64,000 nt of DNA from CAJPQU01 sp052170475. Lineage in GTDB: Bacteria > Bacillota > Negativicutes > Selenomonadales > Selenomonadaceae. A program made the position numbers and the translations under genes. The stretch is from contig JBQNAL010000008.1 in assembly GCA_052170475.1 (NCBI GenBank), forward strand, positions 19,830-83,829, read 5' to 3'. Positions 1-8,653 of the stretch are shown here, one piece after another. Within the stretch, counting starts at the first letter, position 1. Every line of letters starts with the position of its first letter. Below the pieces are notes generated by a model. The model made no database searches, was not told the origin of the DNA, and worked only from the letters and a program-made list of their open reading frames with translations.

Positions 1-105
1 CGTCACCGCCGTCACCTTGCCCCCCGCGATGGTACAGGAAAGACGCGAAAACACGGTCAGATCGCCAAACGTCTGCCCCACCTCACGAAAGTCCAGCGTC
101 ACCAT
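1..105 (-). CDS. ABC transporter ATP-binding protein, N-terminal fragment
   Basis: Only the first 35 codons are in the window; the gene runs off the left edge. The start ATG at 105 has a GGAGG ribosome-binding site seven bases upstream. The readable start, MVTLDFREVGQTFGDLTVFS and onward to IAGGKVTAVT, has the layout of an ABC ATPase just before the Walker A loop (strand, 'F' aromatic contact, then the G..(T/Y)A.. approach). It overlaps the end of the upstream Crp/Fnr-type gene by 23 bp, so the two are probably co-transcribed and translationally coupled. Substrate cannot be told; many short exporters start this way. The ABC assignment rests on the N-terminal pattern alone. Confidence 0.6.
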   Translation of the reverse strand, partial: MVTLDFREVGQTFGDLTVFSRLSCTIAGGKVTAVT

Positions 106-793
106 GGGGTCGCCTCCGTCCCTCGGCCGCCTTCTCCTCGTGAAGCAGCATCCAATCCGCCCCGCAGGAGAGAAGCCCCGCCGCCTGCATCGCGCCGATC
201 TCGCGGGTCAGCGCGCTGCGGTTGCACTCGAGTTCTTTCGCCAACTGAATGCGCCCCGGCACCTCTACGCGCTTCGTCTGCTGCCGCTCCATCTGCTGCC
301 AAAGATAGAGGATGAGCCGTTCCCGCAGCGTCTTTTGCGAAAGCACTTCAATCTTTTCCATCATCAGAACATTTTTCCGACAAAACGCCTCCAAAAGATT
401 TTTCATCACGATCCCGTGGATGCGCCCCAAGCGCGGCCCCGCCACCAAAAGAGCGCGGTACGGCACCCACAGCACCAAAACGTCCGACAGCGCTTCCACC
501 GACGTATGGCAGCGCACCTTGGGCAAAATGGCCGAACTGCTCCCCATCATATCGCCCCGATGGAGGGCATGACCCACGGCCTCATTGCCGAAGCGATCCT
601 CCGCGACCACCTGCGCCACACCTTCCACCACCACGCCGATCTGCGCATTCGGCTGATACGCCCGCAGGATCCGCGCCCCCTTGCCGTAGCGCTTCACCTC
701 TGCCTCCGTACTGGTGAGGAACCGCTCGACCTCCGCCGGTGTCAGCTCCCGAAACAACGGCAGTTCCTGCATATCCAACGCATACGCCGGCAT
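83..793 (-). CDS. Crp/Fnr family transcriptional regulator
   Basis: A 236-residue protein with a cyclic-nucleotide-binding-type beta-barrel (about residues 10-125, starting LPLFRELTPAEVERFL), a long dimer helix (about 125-150) and a C-terminal winged helix whose recognition segment reads RIQLAKELECNRSALTREI. No CxxxC iron-sulfur cluster motif like that of FNR is visible, so the signal may be a small molecule or redox through another route. The start at 793 is preferred because GGGGGAGAGG lies six bases upstream and it leaves the usual short tail before the barrel; an ATG at 850 is also possible (AAGGGG, ten bases upstream). A palindrome at 898-915 in its own promoter suggests autoregulation. 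The downstream ABC ATPase gene overlaps its end and may be a target. Confidence 0.85.
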   Translation of the reverse strand: MPAYALDMQELPLFRELTPAEVERFLTSTEAEVKRYGKGARILRAYQPNAQIGVVVEGVAQVVAEDRFGNEAVGHALHRGDMMGSSSAILPKVRCHTSVEALSDVLVLWVPYRALLVAGPRLGRIHGIVMKNLLEAFCRKNVLMMEKIEVLSQKTLRERLILYLWQQMERQQTKRVEVPGRIQLAKELECNRSALTREIGAMQAAGLLSCGADWMLLHEEKAAEGRRRPHGDAGLS

Positions 794-871
794 AGACCTC
801 TCCCCCATTTCCCCTGCACCAACCGCATCAAAGGCTGCACACTTTGTCATTTTGCATAAACCCCTTTTCTC

Positions 872-877
872 ATTATA
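872..877 (-). promoter_or_regulatory. -10 element of the Crp/Fnr gene promoter
   Basis: A perfect TATAAT on the minus strand, predicting a start of transcription near 865 and a leader of 15 bases to the ATG at 850, or about 72 bases to the preferred ATG at 793. No good -35 hexamer is found 16-18 bases upstream, which fits a promoter that needs an activator. Confidence 0.65.
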
Positions 878-897
878 TCACCTACGGTCACCTCCCG

Positions 898-915
898 GTG
901 TTGCACATGCAACAC
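898..915. promoter_or_regulatory. 18-bp palindromic operator, likely Crp/Fnr-type site
   Basis: GTGTTGCA-CA-TGCAACAC is a perfect inverted repeat with 8-bp arms and a 2-bp centre. Its midpoint (906.5) is 41.5 bases upstream of the start predicted from the TATAAT at 872-877, the classical class II activator position. It lies only upstream of the Crp/Fnr-type gene, so positive autoregulation is the simplest reading (inference). Confidence 0.6.
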
Positions 916-944
916 AAAAATCGTCCCGAAGGAAAAGCAAACAG

Positions 945-983
945 AAAACACCGCCGACACGATGACGTGCTGGGCGGTGTTTC
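945..983 (-). terminator. Intrinsic terminator after the second autotransporter gene
   Basis: Stem of about 10 bp (AAACACCGCC with GGCGGTGTTT) followed on the minus strand by TTTTCTGTTT. It lies 39 bases past the stop of the autotransporter at 1022-7414 and separates that locus from the Crp/Fnr-type gene. Confidence 0.75.
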
Positions 984-1021
984 CCTATGATCGACGGTCT
1001 ACCGATTTATGGGCGCAACGC

Positions 1022-4000
1022 TCAAAACGCCCAGCGAACGCCGATATCGGCGCGCCAATCCGTTTTGATGGCGCCACTCACGCTCTTTTCAAAGCTGCCG
1101 TAGACGCGGCAGTTGTCTCCAACCTTGACCGTCCCGCCGATCTGCATGGTCAGCCAATTTCCACCATATTCTTCCCGCGTATTCTTGGCAATTCCCTCCG
1201 CCGTATAGCTCGTGGAAAAACCGCCGCTAAATTCCCGGTTCGCCATGAATTTCGCGAAGACTGTACTCGTTTCCGTTTCGTAGCCGAAGGCGATCCCCGC
1301 CCGGCCAATCAGGCTATTGAAGCTCGATTGAGAAACGTGCAGGCTCCGGTGATCAGAGTAATTACTCTTCGCGTCATAGTCCTTCCCCTGCAAATAGCCG
1401 TAGGTCAGTTCCACCTGCGGTTCAAAGTAGAACCCGCTCTTTTGCCGGAATTTCTTCCCGTATTCAGCGCTCAGTGAAAACCCGGTCGTTCTGTAATCGC
1501 CGTCAATCTTTTTCCCGTCGTCGTTGAAAATCGTATAGTCATTGGAGAGCTGTCCCACCTTGGCGATGAAGTCGAAATGACTGCCGTCGCCTATCTGGTA
1601 TACGCCGTAGAAGGCAAGATTGCTCTCACGGTGATCCCCATCGCCGCCGTGGCCATAACCAGAGCTGCCCGTCATGTAGCTAAAGGCCGCACCCATCTTC
1701 CAGTTTTTCCCGGCCTGCCAGTCGTAGCCGGCCTGCACCGTCCGATAGTTCGTGCGGAAATTCGCTCCCCCCTTGTCGGAGCTGGCGCGTCCGCCGTAGA
1801 TGTGCGCCCACGCCCCCAAGTTTTTCGCGTCGAAGCGCAGATCGCCCATACGCCGGTCGAGGTCGTTAGTTTCCGCCCGCCAGACCATGGCCGCCGAGGT
1901 CATGGCCGCCCGTGCGCCCTTCATGATCCCGGTTTCATATTCGCCCATTTCGATGGATCCGCCCCCGGAAGTCTCGACACCCGTCTTCATCTGCGCAATG
2001 GTGTTATTGCCGTCCGCAGCCAAAACGATGTCCGCTTTGGCCCAAGGTGCGACAAGGCCTTCATTGATCATGGCCACCGCTTTGAGGTGCGCGACCTGAC
2101 CGGCATGAATATCGCCCGCTGCCCCGTAAACGAGCTTATTCGCGAGCGCCGTGAGCGCACTTTCCCAAGCGGCCGTGTTGGAAAGCCCCGCCTTGGGGAT
2201 GTTTGTGTTGTCGGTGCGGATGGTAATGGCGTTTTCTTTCGCCGCGTCCACGCCCTTCAAAGTGACTTTGCCCGCCGCCGCGTCAATGGCGAGGGTCTTG
2301 TCCGCCGCGAGGTAGTCGCTGGCGTAGTTCACCGTTACCGTGCCGGAGAGTTTGTCGATGGTCAGGGTTTTCGCGTTGCCTTTCGGCTGGCGAATGACAC
2401 CCTTCGACGCCGTGAGTGTGCCGATTTCCGAGTTCATGGACGTTCCCACATCCCAGGAAGCCCCATTGAGAAGTTCCAAATCGGAAGGATCGATGGCTCC
2501 GTGATAGGACGATGCCGCTCCATCTAAAATGATGGTCGTGGCGGAAGAATCAGGATTCCGATTGATGGTATCCCCCCAGACAACCGTGGTGCGGTTTCGC
2601 CCGCCGACGACGATGCGAGACGACGCGTCATTTTCGATCGTCGTGCGCGCCTCCTGCGTGCCCAGGGTGATCTTGCCGTCGGTTTTCCCTTCTACTCTCA
2701 TCGTGCTGCCGTTTTTGTTTTTTACCTGACCGACGATGCGAAGATCCTTCGCCGAAAGTTCCATGGCTCCGCCACCCGTGTTCACGAGATTGCCTTGGAC
2801 TTCACCCCGTTTGGCGTCAAGTTTTACCCCGCCGGTACCACGATTTTCGACGGCGCCTTTCAGGCGAGCCGTCTCTTCGGCGGTCAACGTGACGCGCCCG
2901 CCGTCTTTGGCGATGAGGGCGGCAGAACCGGCCGCGCCGGAAACTTCCACATCGATATTTTTGGCGGTCATTTCGACGCTGCCGTTATTTCCCTCAGCAT
3001 AGAGCGCGCAGGCTTTGTCGCTGCCGTCTTCGCTCTTGGCTTCGATGGCAATGTTTTTCCCTGTCGCTACGACGTCGGTCGCCGCATGATTACCCACGGC
3101 GGCGACCACCGCATCCCGCGCTGGGTCTTTCGCCGTAATTGAAAAGAGGGTGTTTTCATGGATGACGTTATGGCCGGTGATTTGGGTCGTGACCACTTTA
3201 TCGATGGCACCCCCCGGCGTGGTGGATCCTGCTTCAAGGCTGCCCTGCCCGGTTCCGGAGGCGGCGAAGTTAATCGTCCCCGTTTGGATCGTCTGGGAGG
3301 AGAGGAGCAGGTCTTCTCCGATCTCCACTCGGCCGGTGAGGTTCGCACCGTTCGTCTGCCAGTCCTCATAGGTGAGCTTTTTCGCCAAAGCTTCAAAGAC
3401 AGCATTGATCTTCGGCGTGATGGAAAGGCCGATGCCGGTGCGCTCCGTCCGCAGCGTGATGACGCTGCCCGCCTGCGCTTTCTTAATCGTGATGTTGCCA
3501 CCCTTAATCGTCGTCGGGGTCAGAGGATCGTGGGCATAGTAGGCGGTGAGCTTCCCGCTGTAGTTTTCTATCGTCACATCGCCTACCGTGTCCGCCGTCA
3601 TGTCAAGGACGTTCTTTTCCCCTTCCGCCTTGAGCGTTCCTACCCCGCTCGTTCCCGTATTCTTCCAGAGGGAACCGTTTTTCAATTCCAGCAGGTACTT
3701 TTCCGTCTGTTCGGAAAAACCTGTCCACGTCGCGCCGTCCATGTAAACGTTCGTGCTGCCGCCCGCTGACTTATTATTTCCCGTCCATTGAGAGCCTTTG
3801 GTAAACCAAAGATTCACCTTGCCCTCATTCGGCTTGTAGCTATCTCGCTCATTGAGCACATCGCCCTTAAAGTACGAGTCCGGCGTGCCGAAGCCGATGT
3901 TGATGCTGCCATTGAGCTTCATGCCGCCCGATACGCCAATCCCGCCCTCAATGATCGCTCTATTCTTTCCACTCCCCGTGGCATCGCCTTCCACACCGTC

Positions 4001-7000
4001 ATGTACCGCATTGAAATAGACATAGGCCTTGTTGTCGCTGGTAAATTCCCCGTAGGAACGGATCGCCCAAATCCCGTCGCCGACGATCTTGACGGTTCCG
4101 CCGCCGATGCTGATCGTTGAAGCGACGTTGCTGATCCCTTCAATATCGGTGCCGGGATTCGGATTCTCTCCGCCTACTTCAATATCCACCAGCCCGTCGA
4201 TGAGGATCTGGGAGCGCACTCCAGCTACGTTATTCAAGGTCTTTATTCCGGTAGAGCGCTTACGGTCTTCACTTCTGCCACGCAGCGTAAGTACCTTCTT
4301 ATCTAAGTTCTCTCCCCCGTTATGGATCATGATCTTGCCGCCGCCGTCAACGAAGAGCGACGTCCCGTACCCGCTGCCTTTTTCCAAGGCAGAGATATTG
4401 ATGGCGCCGGCATTGTGGATTTCTACGACGCCAGGGGTGGAGCCCGCCTGCATACCCGTCGCCATAATGCCAATCACGCCATTGAGCCCTTTGCCTTCCG
4501 TACGAAGGGTGAGGTTATGACCCTTGAGATCCAGCGTCGTCACTGGACTCGTGGAGCAAGCGTCGATGACGGCACTATACATTTTCCCGTAGGGCCAGCC
4601 GGGGCCGCCCTCAAATTTATTGAGTCCGGCGATGATCTCGCTGTCCTTCATGAACGTATACACGCCATCCTTGAAGATCCCCTTGGCCGACCAATACTGA
4701 TCCGTAGCCGCTTTCCCCGTGATGGGCTGATCGTAGTGGCCGGTCTCGGCAGGATCCCACTGGGGCTTGTCGTAGTGGTAAATCCCCTCGCCGCTCGTCG
4801 GATCGTAGGTGATTTCAGCGCCCTTGAGTGTCGCCTTAGAGGCCGCCAAGCCTTCGGCTATCTCCACCGACGCCTTCAGATTGGCTGCCTCACCGCGGCT
4901 CGCCCCCTTGTACGTCAGCTTTTTCGCCAGCGCCTCCAACACCATGTTGTTGAGGTTCTGTACCCCGACCCCCGTACTCTGGAGATCAAGACCCGCCGCA
5001 TCCGTCCGCAGGACGATCTCACTTCCGGCGTCCGCCCGGTCGATGACCAAGCGGCTGCCGTGGATCGTCGTCGGCGACGCCTTATCGTGCGCGTACGTTA
5101 CCATCGCTTTTCCTGAAAACCGCTCAATGGTCAGCGTGTCCGCCGCATCCGTCTTTTGCATGTCGATGAGATTGTTCGTCGTATCGCCGATATAGCGCTT
5201 GACGACCGCCGTCCCCGCGTTATTCCAGACGCTCTCCCCACCCATTTGCAACAGGCTGACGGGCGCGGACGATTTCCCGCTCCATGTGCCGCCCTCCTTG
5301 AGGTATACGTTCAGCATGGGCGATGCGTCCGCCTTGGCGATATAATTCCCCTCCCACGAAGACCCCTTGCCCAAACCGATCGACACAGCGGCGTTCGTGG
5401 CATGATCCACGATGTCCCCCTTCAGCGTCGTCTTATAGGCTCCGGCTTCCCCGTTTTTGATATTGATCTGAACTGCGGCGTTTGAGCCCTCCAAGCGGGC
5501 GATATGGGCGCCGTTCACCGCACTGATTGTCCCGCCGCCCACCGTCACCGTTGCGCTGTCACTCAATATGGCCTGCTTGGCTCCTTTATTCTTCTTCTGG
5601 CTCGCGTCCTCTACCTCGTCGCCGTCCGCGTCCATCTCTATGATCCCATCGACCGTGACATGCGCATTTCCCTTCGCAATAATGCCTGCCGTATCGCGAG
5701 CCGCCTTCCCAGTCGCAGAGAGTTTGAGAACGCCCGATGGATTTTCGATGTGTACCGTCCCGCCGTTCTCCGCAAAAATACCGGCCGACGCTTTTCCATC
5801 GGCGCTGTTTTCCGCCGTCACGGAAAGTTCGTGTACCCCGCCTACGGAAAGATTTGCGCCTATCCCAGATGCCGACATCCCGGCTAAAAGCCCGGCACTG
5901 CTGCCAGTCGCGGAGACCGCCATGTCGTTATTGCGGAGATCGAGCGTAGCGTCGCCCGTCACGGCGACGGCGGCTTGATCCGTCGCCGTGATGGTCGTCT
6001 TTCCCATGGTAAAGACATAGCTGCCGTCACTGCGCCGGACGTGACCGTCCACATAGGCCTGATCCGCTGGCAGCGCTCCCGTGAGCGATGCCGTAAAGGC
6101 ATTCACTGACTGCGGCGTCGTCGATGTATAGAACGCCCGCCCGCTCGTTTTATCGAACATCACGTTCACCGTCTTCGAGACCGTCGAGCTGACCAGCCCT
6201 TCCAAAAGCTCCGCTTTCGCTGCAAGATTCGTATCATTTTCATCCGTTTTGAGCTTCTCGTAGTAGAGCTTGTTCGCCAAGGCATTCAGCACGGCCTCTT
6301 CATTATCGCCCGTCACCCCATCGCGGCTCGTCGCTAAGTAGAAGACACTGCCCGCCTCCGCGTCTTTGATCCGAATGTTTCCCCCGTTTAACACCGTCGG
6401 GGTATCCGCCTCGTGCGTCCAGTAAGCGCGTGTATGGCCGCTGTAATTGTTAAGCACGATGTCCGTACCATCGGAGGGAAGGATATACCCCTTGCTGCCC
6501 TCCGTACTTCCCCCGGCCAGTTTCAGAACGTCGCTGTCTTTATCCGCCTCAAAGGGAGACTGGTGGATCCATTGTGCGCCATTTTGCAGATATAGATTGG
6601 CTTTCGACGCAGGATTCCACCAGCCGCCGCCTACGATTTTCCCTTTCAGAAAGGACTGCGCATTGTCCAGCGCCAAATGCGTCTCGCCCTCCGCGCAAAC
6701 GGAACCGTTCAGCTTAACCGTATGCCCCGTTTCCACAACGCCGCTCGCCACATTGATGGAAACTTTACCGCCCTCATTTTTGATCGCGTAAATGTCTTTG
6801 TTTAGGTTCTCATAGGTCACTTCAAGATCCCCGGTATGCTTGAAATCTCCCTCTCCGTCCGCATGTATCCCCACAAAATCCCGGGTGAGGTTTTTCCCGT
6901 GGATCGATAAGTTGCCGGTGACGGTATACTTCGCCGAAGTGTGAAACGCCGTACCGTCCCAGACGTCCGGCTTGCCGTCACGCGCCCCGTCAAGGTTGAT

Positions 7001-7414
7001 CTTGAGTTCTTTGACCTTGATGGTTCCCTCTCCCGAGTGACCGTAAATGCCGTACATGTAGGAAGGATTCGACGGATCCTCCATCGCGTCCTTAATGCCC
7101 GAGTTGATCGTGATCGTACTCGTCAGCGCTTCTATCGTGACCCCCTTTTGAAATTTCGGGGCGCGAACGTGATACGCGCCATACGTTCCCGGCTTATCGA
7201 CGGTAATCGTCGTATCCTTCGTGAAGGTGTAGACGTTTTTCCCCGCTTCGGCCACGCCGCCGTCGACGTATTCCCCGGAGGCCTCCGAGGTCATCTGCTC
7301 GGAAAACTCCGTTTTCGTCTGCTCCGCCGCCGCCGTGCCGCCCCAGATAGCCGCCTGCACGAGGGCCAGCGCGATGGCCGCCCCTAATCTTCTCCCGCTT
7401 TTTCCTCTCTTCAT
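1022..7414 (-). CDS. Modular autotransporter, 2130 aa, no propeller domain
   Basis: A type V secreted surface protein. The start at 7414 begins with a signal peptide (MKRGKSGRR, then a hydrophobic stretch ending GGTAAA) and has AAGGGAG eight bases upstream; the reading frame extends to 7537 but without export sequence. The passenger (about 31-1830) is beta-helix-like, rich in G, T, N and S, and made of four modules, each ending in a helical linker of the type ALANKLYYE followed by a 'VEIxEGL' strand. The C-terminal 295 residues form the beta-barrel translocator, ending in VRWAF with a terminal Phe as expected for BAM recognition. Barrel and modules are clearly paralogous to the 4380-residue protein upstream in the same operon. 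It lacks that protein's N-terminal propeller and starts directly with a module (TKTEF, then EYVDGGV, then YTFTKDTTI). Function unknown; adhesin or surface scaffold is likely. Confidence 0.88.
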   Translation of the reverse strand: MKRGKSGRRLGAAIALALVQAAIWGGTAAAEQTKTEFSEQMTSEASGEYVDGGVAEAGKNVYTFTKDTTITVDKPGTYGAYHVRAPKFQKGVTIEALTSTITINSGIKDAMEDPSNPSYMYGIYGHSGEGTIKVKELKINLDGARDGKPDVWDGTAFHTSAKYTVTGNLSIHGKNLTRDFVGIHADGEGDFKHTGDLEVTYENLNKDIYAIKNEGGKVSINVASGVVETGHTVKLNGSVCAEGETHLALDNAQSFLKGKIVGGGWWNPASKANLYLQNGAQWIHQSPFEADKDSDVLKLAGGSTEGSKGYILPSDGTDIVLNNYSGHTRAYWTHEADTPTVLNGGNIRIKDAEAGSVFYLATSRDGVTGDNEEAVLNALANKLYYEKLKTDENDTNLAAKAELLEGLVSSTVSKTVNVMFDKTSGRAFYTSTTPQSVNAFTASLTGALPADQAYVDGHVRRSDGSYVFTMGKTTITATDQAAVAVTGDATLDLRNNDMAVSATGSSAGLLAGMSASGIGANLSVGGVHELSVTAENSADGKASAGIFAENGGTVHIENPSGVLKLSATGKAARDTAGIIAKGNAHVTVDGIIEMDADGDEVEDASQKKNKGAKQAILSDSATVTVGGGTISAVNGAHIARLEGSNAAVQINIKNGEAGAYKTTLKGDIVDHATNAAVSIGLGKGSSWEGNYIAKADASPMLNVYLKEGGTWSGKSSAPVSLLQMGGESVWNNAGTAVVKRYIGDTTNNLIDMQKTDAADTLTIERFSGKAMVTYAHDKASPTTIHGSRLVIDRADAGSEIVLRTDAAGLDLQSTGVGVQNLNNMVLEALAKKLTYKGASRGEAANLKASVEIAEGLAASKATLKGAEITYDPTSGEGIYHYDKPQWDPAETGHYDQPITGKAATDQYWSAKGIFKDGVYTFMKDSEIIAGLNKFEGGPGWPYGKMYSAVIDACSTSPVTTLDLKGHNLTLRTEGKGLNGVIGIMATGMQAGSTPGVVEIHNAGAINISALEKGSGYGTSLFVDGGGKIMIHNGGENLDKKVLTLRGRSEDRKRSTGIKTLNNVAGVRSQILIDGLVDIEVGGENPNPGTDIEGISNVASTISIGGGTVKIVGDGIWAIRSYGEFTSDNKAYVYFNAVHDGVEGDATGSGKNRAIIEGGIGVSGGMKLNGSINIGFGTPDSYFKGDVLNERDSYKPNEGKVNLWFTKGSQWTGNNKSAGGSTNVYMDGATWTGFSEQTEKYLLELKNGSLWKNTGTSGVGTLKAEGEKNVLDMTADTVGDVTIENYSGKLTAYYAHDPLTPTTIKGGNITIKKAQAGSVITLRTERTGIGLSITPKINAVFEALAKKLTYEDWQTNGANLTGRVEIGEDLLLSSQTIQTGTINFAASGTGQGSLEAGSTTPGGAIDKVVTTQITGHNVIHENTLFSITAKDPARDAVVAAVGNHAATDVVATGKNIAIEAKSEDGSDKACALYAEGNNGSVEMTAKNIDVEVSGAAGSAALIAKDGGRVTLTAEETARLKGAVENRGTGGVKLDAKRGEVQGNLVNTGGGAMELSAKDLRIVGQVKNKNGSTMRVEGKTDGKITLGTQEARTTIENDASSRIVVGGRNRTTVVWGDTINRNPDSSATTIILDGAASSYHGAIDPSDLELLNGASWDVGTSMNSEIGTLTASKGVIRQPKGNAKTLTIDKLSGTVTVNYASDYLAADKTLAIDAAAGKVTLKGVDAAKENAITIRTDNTNIPKAGLSNTAAWESALTALANKLVYGAAGDIHAGQVAHLKAVAMINEGLVAPWAKADIVLAADGNNTIAQMKTGVETSGGGSIEMGEYETGIMKGARAAMTSAAMVWRAETNDLDRRMGDLRFDAKNLGAWAHIYGGRASSDKGGANFRTNYRTVQAGYDWQAGKNWKMGAAFSYMTGSSGYGHGGDGDHRESNLAFYGVYQIGDGSHFDFIAKVGQLSNDYTIFNDDGKKIDGDYRTTGFSLSAEYGKKFRQKSGFYFEPQVELTYGYLQGKDYDAKSNYSDHRSLHVSQSSFNSLIGRAGIAFGYETETSTVFAKFMANREFSGGFSTSYTAEGIAKNTREEYGGNWLTMQIGGTVKVGDNCRVYGSFEKSVSGAIKTDWRADIGVRWAF
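2131..6290 (-). repeat. Four ~415-515-residue modules in the second autotransporter
   Basis: The linker motif ALA(N/K)KLxY recurs at about 6268-6290, 4916-4940, 3375-3398 and 2131-2155, spaced 1352, 1541 and 1244 bases. Each module carries the same order of landmarks: a YTFxKDTTI strand, a GAxW segment, a YSGxxxxYAHD segment with PTxxxGG, an AGSxITLRT strand, then the linker. Sequence identity between modules is modest, so this is old duplication and not a recent tandem repeat. Confidence 0.75.
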
Positions 7415-7541
7415 GTTACGTTCTCCCTTCCTTGTCCACCGTTCCCTGAAAATCCCATCCCGTTTATTCCGTTTTGGTATATGCCCATCAACAGACAGCC
7501 ACCGGGACACGCCCCGGTAATCTGTCACAAGGCGCAAAAAC

Positions 7542-7970
7542 CTATGCTTTCACGGCCGCGATGACGTCCTTCGTCAAATCTTTTCCACCGTAAAGAATGA
7601 CGTCTGCTTTAACGATCTGCGGGATCCCCTTTTCCTGCGCCACCTGTTTGATCGCCCGGCTGATGCGCCGCTCTATGGGATCCATCAGTTCCTGCTGACG
7701 CTTGGCTAACTTTTCATTGAGTTCCTGCTCTAACTTTGCTTTCTCCGCATCGTCTAACTCTTTGGATTCTTCGTCAAATTGCTGCTGCAAACTGTTCTGA
7801 AGCTGCCTCAGTTCTATGGCCGCCTCATTCGTCCCCGGGCAGGCCTCAAAGACCGCATCCATATTCACATAGCCCACCATGCCCTCCGCCGCGATAGCCG
7901 CGCGGGGTGCACCGGCAAAAGCAAAGAGGGAAACTGCGGCCACAACGGCCATCATCCAGATCCGTTTCAT
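7542..7970 (-). CDS. OmpH/Skp-family periplasmic chaperone
   Basis: About 142 residues: a signal peptide (MKRIWMMAVVAAVSLFAFAG, processed near AAIAAEG), a short strand GYVNMDAVFEACPG typical of the Skp core, a charged coiled coil (about 45-110, QNSLQQQFDEESKELDDAEK onward) and a C-terminal return segment ending in DVIAAVKA. Skp-type chaperones form trimers that hold unfolded outer-membrane proteins in the periplasm. The gene sits between the two autotransporter genes, so it may serve those exceptionally long clients (inference). The ATG at 7970 lies ten bases from AAAGGA; an in-frame GTG at 7976 is also possible. The previous gene ends at 7978, so the two are tightly linked. Confidence 0.82.
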   Translation of the reverse strand: MKRIWMMAVVAAVSLFAFAGAPRAAIAAEGMVGYVNMDAVFEACPGTNEAAIELRQLQNSLQQQFDEESKELDDAEKAKLEQELNEKLAKRQQELMDPIERRISRAIKQVAQEKGIPQIVKADVILYGGKDLTKDVIAAVKA

Positions 7971-7977
7971 CGTCACA

Positions 7978-8517
7978 TCATCCTTTCTCTTCTTCCGTAT
8001 CGTTTTCGCTCCACACCTTGGCCATCAGCTTCGTAAAGGTGGCCTCCAAGTGCTGCAATAAGACGTTCAGCATGAGCTGGATCATCTTGCTGTCAAAGCT
8101 TTCGTCCACGAATGGCAGGCAGACGTCCAAGTAGATGATGCCGTCGGGGCGAAGGTAATACTTGAAAATCTTATAGGCGGCGTTCAGTTCATTGAGGTAC
8201 GGTTCCAGCGCCCGCTGCTTTTCTTCGGAAAGCCCCATGACAAGCTGGGTGCGAATGATGGTGAAGACGCTGGTATCAATGAGAACCGCCATGGGAAGGA
8301 TCTGCCCCTTCGTCTCGATCCGCGAGCGGAAGATCACCGTTTGAAATTCGTCGTCCAAGGACTCCGTACTGAACACGTTAATGTCATTGTCCGCCAAAAA
8401 TTCCTGAAATTTCAGCGCTTTCGCGTTTTCGGACAGCTTCGCCTTTCCTCCTTCTCCTCCTTCGGCACCCGCCGCCGTGTTCTTTTCTTCTGTCGTCGCT
8501 TCGTTTTTCTTTGCCAT
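7978..8517 (-). CDS. YbjN-like protein, cytoplasmic
   Basis: 179 residues with no signal peptide. The first ~33 residues are low complexity (K, E, A, G). The rest alternates strands and helices in the YbjN / type III-secretion-chaperone-like pattern: FQEFLADNDINVF, a strand QTVIFRSRI, a hydrophobic strand, LNELNAAYKIFKYYLRPDG, a strand IIYLDVCLPF, and a closing helix LLQHLEATFTKLM. Proteins of this fold often act as cytoplasmic adaptors or chaperones. Here it lies between the giant autotransporter and the OmpH/Skp-like gene, so a role in handling the nascent autotransporter is possible but not shown. The ATG has AAAGGAG seven bases upstream. Family membership is judged from pattern only. Confidence 0.55.
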   Translation of the reverse strand: MAKKNEATTEEKNTAAGAEGGEGGKAKLSENAKALKFQEFLADNDINVFSTESLDDEFQTVIFRSRIETKGQILPMAVLIDTSVFTIIRTQLVMGLSEEKQRALEPYLNELNAAYKIFKYYLRPDGIIYLDVCLPFVDESFDSKMIQLMLNVLLQHLEATFTKLMAKVWSENDTEEEKG

Positions 8518-8653
8518 TGGTTTGCTCCTTTACCTGAGATTTATATCGGCCAAGCGAAAAGAGAACCTCGCCCACTTGAGCCGGCCCCGCTTCTCCCGGC
8601 CACAGTCTTCGGCGGCACGCACTGGCCGCCAAAAACTGCTGAATCCTGTTTCC

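Noticed and set aside
1577..7387. Many long plus-strand open frames opposite the second autotransporter, up to 316 codons.
   Set aside because: They lie wholly antisense to a clearly coding frame, have no ribosome-binding sites or recognisable domains, and are expected shadows of a GC-rich repetitive gene.
7415..7541. Hairpin CCGGG/CCCGG between the OmpH-like and second autotransporter genes as a terminator.
   Set aside because: The following bases are not T-rich; it is more likely an mRNA-stability or processing element, if anything.
8518..8653. Hairpin GGCGGC/GCCGCC between the giant autotransporter and the YbjN-like gene as a terminator.
   Set aside because: No T-run follows it on the minus strand, so transcription probably continues.
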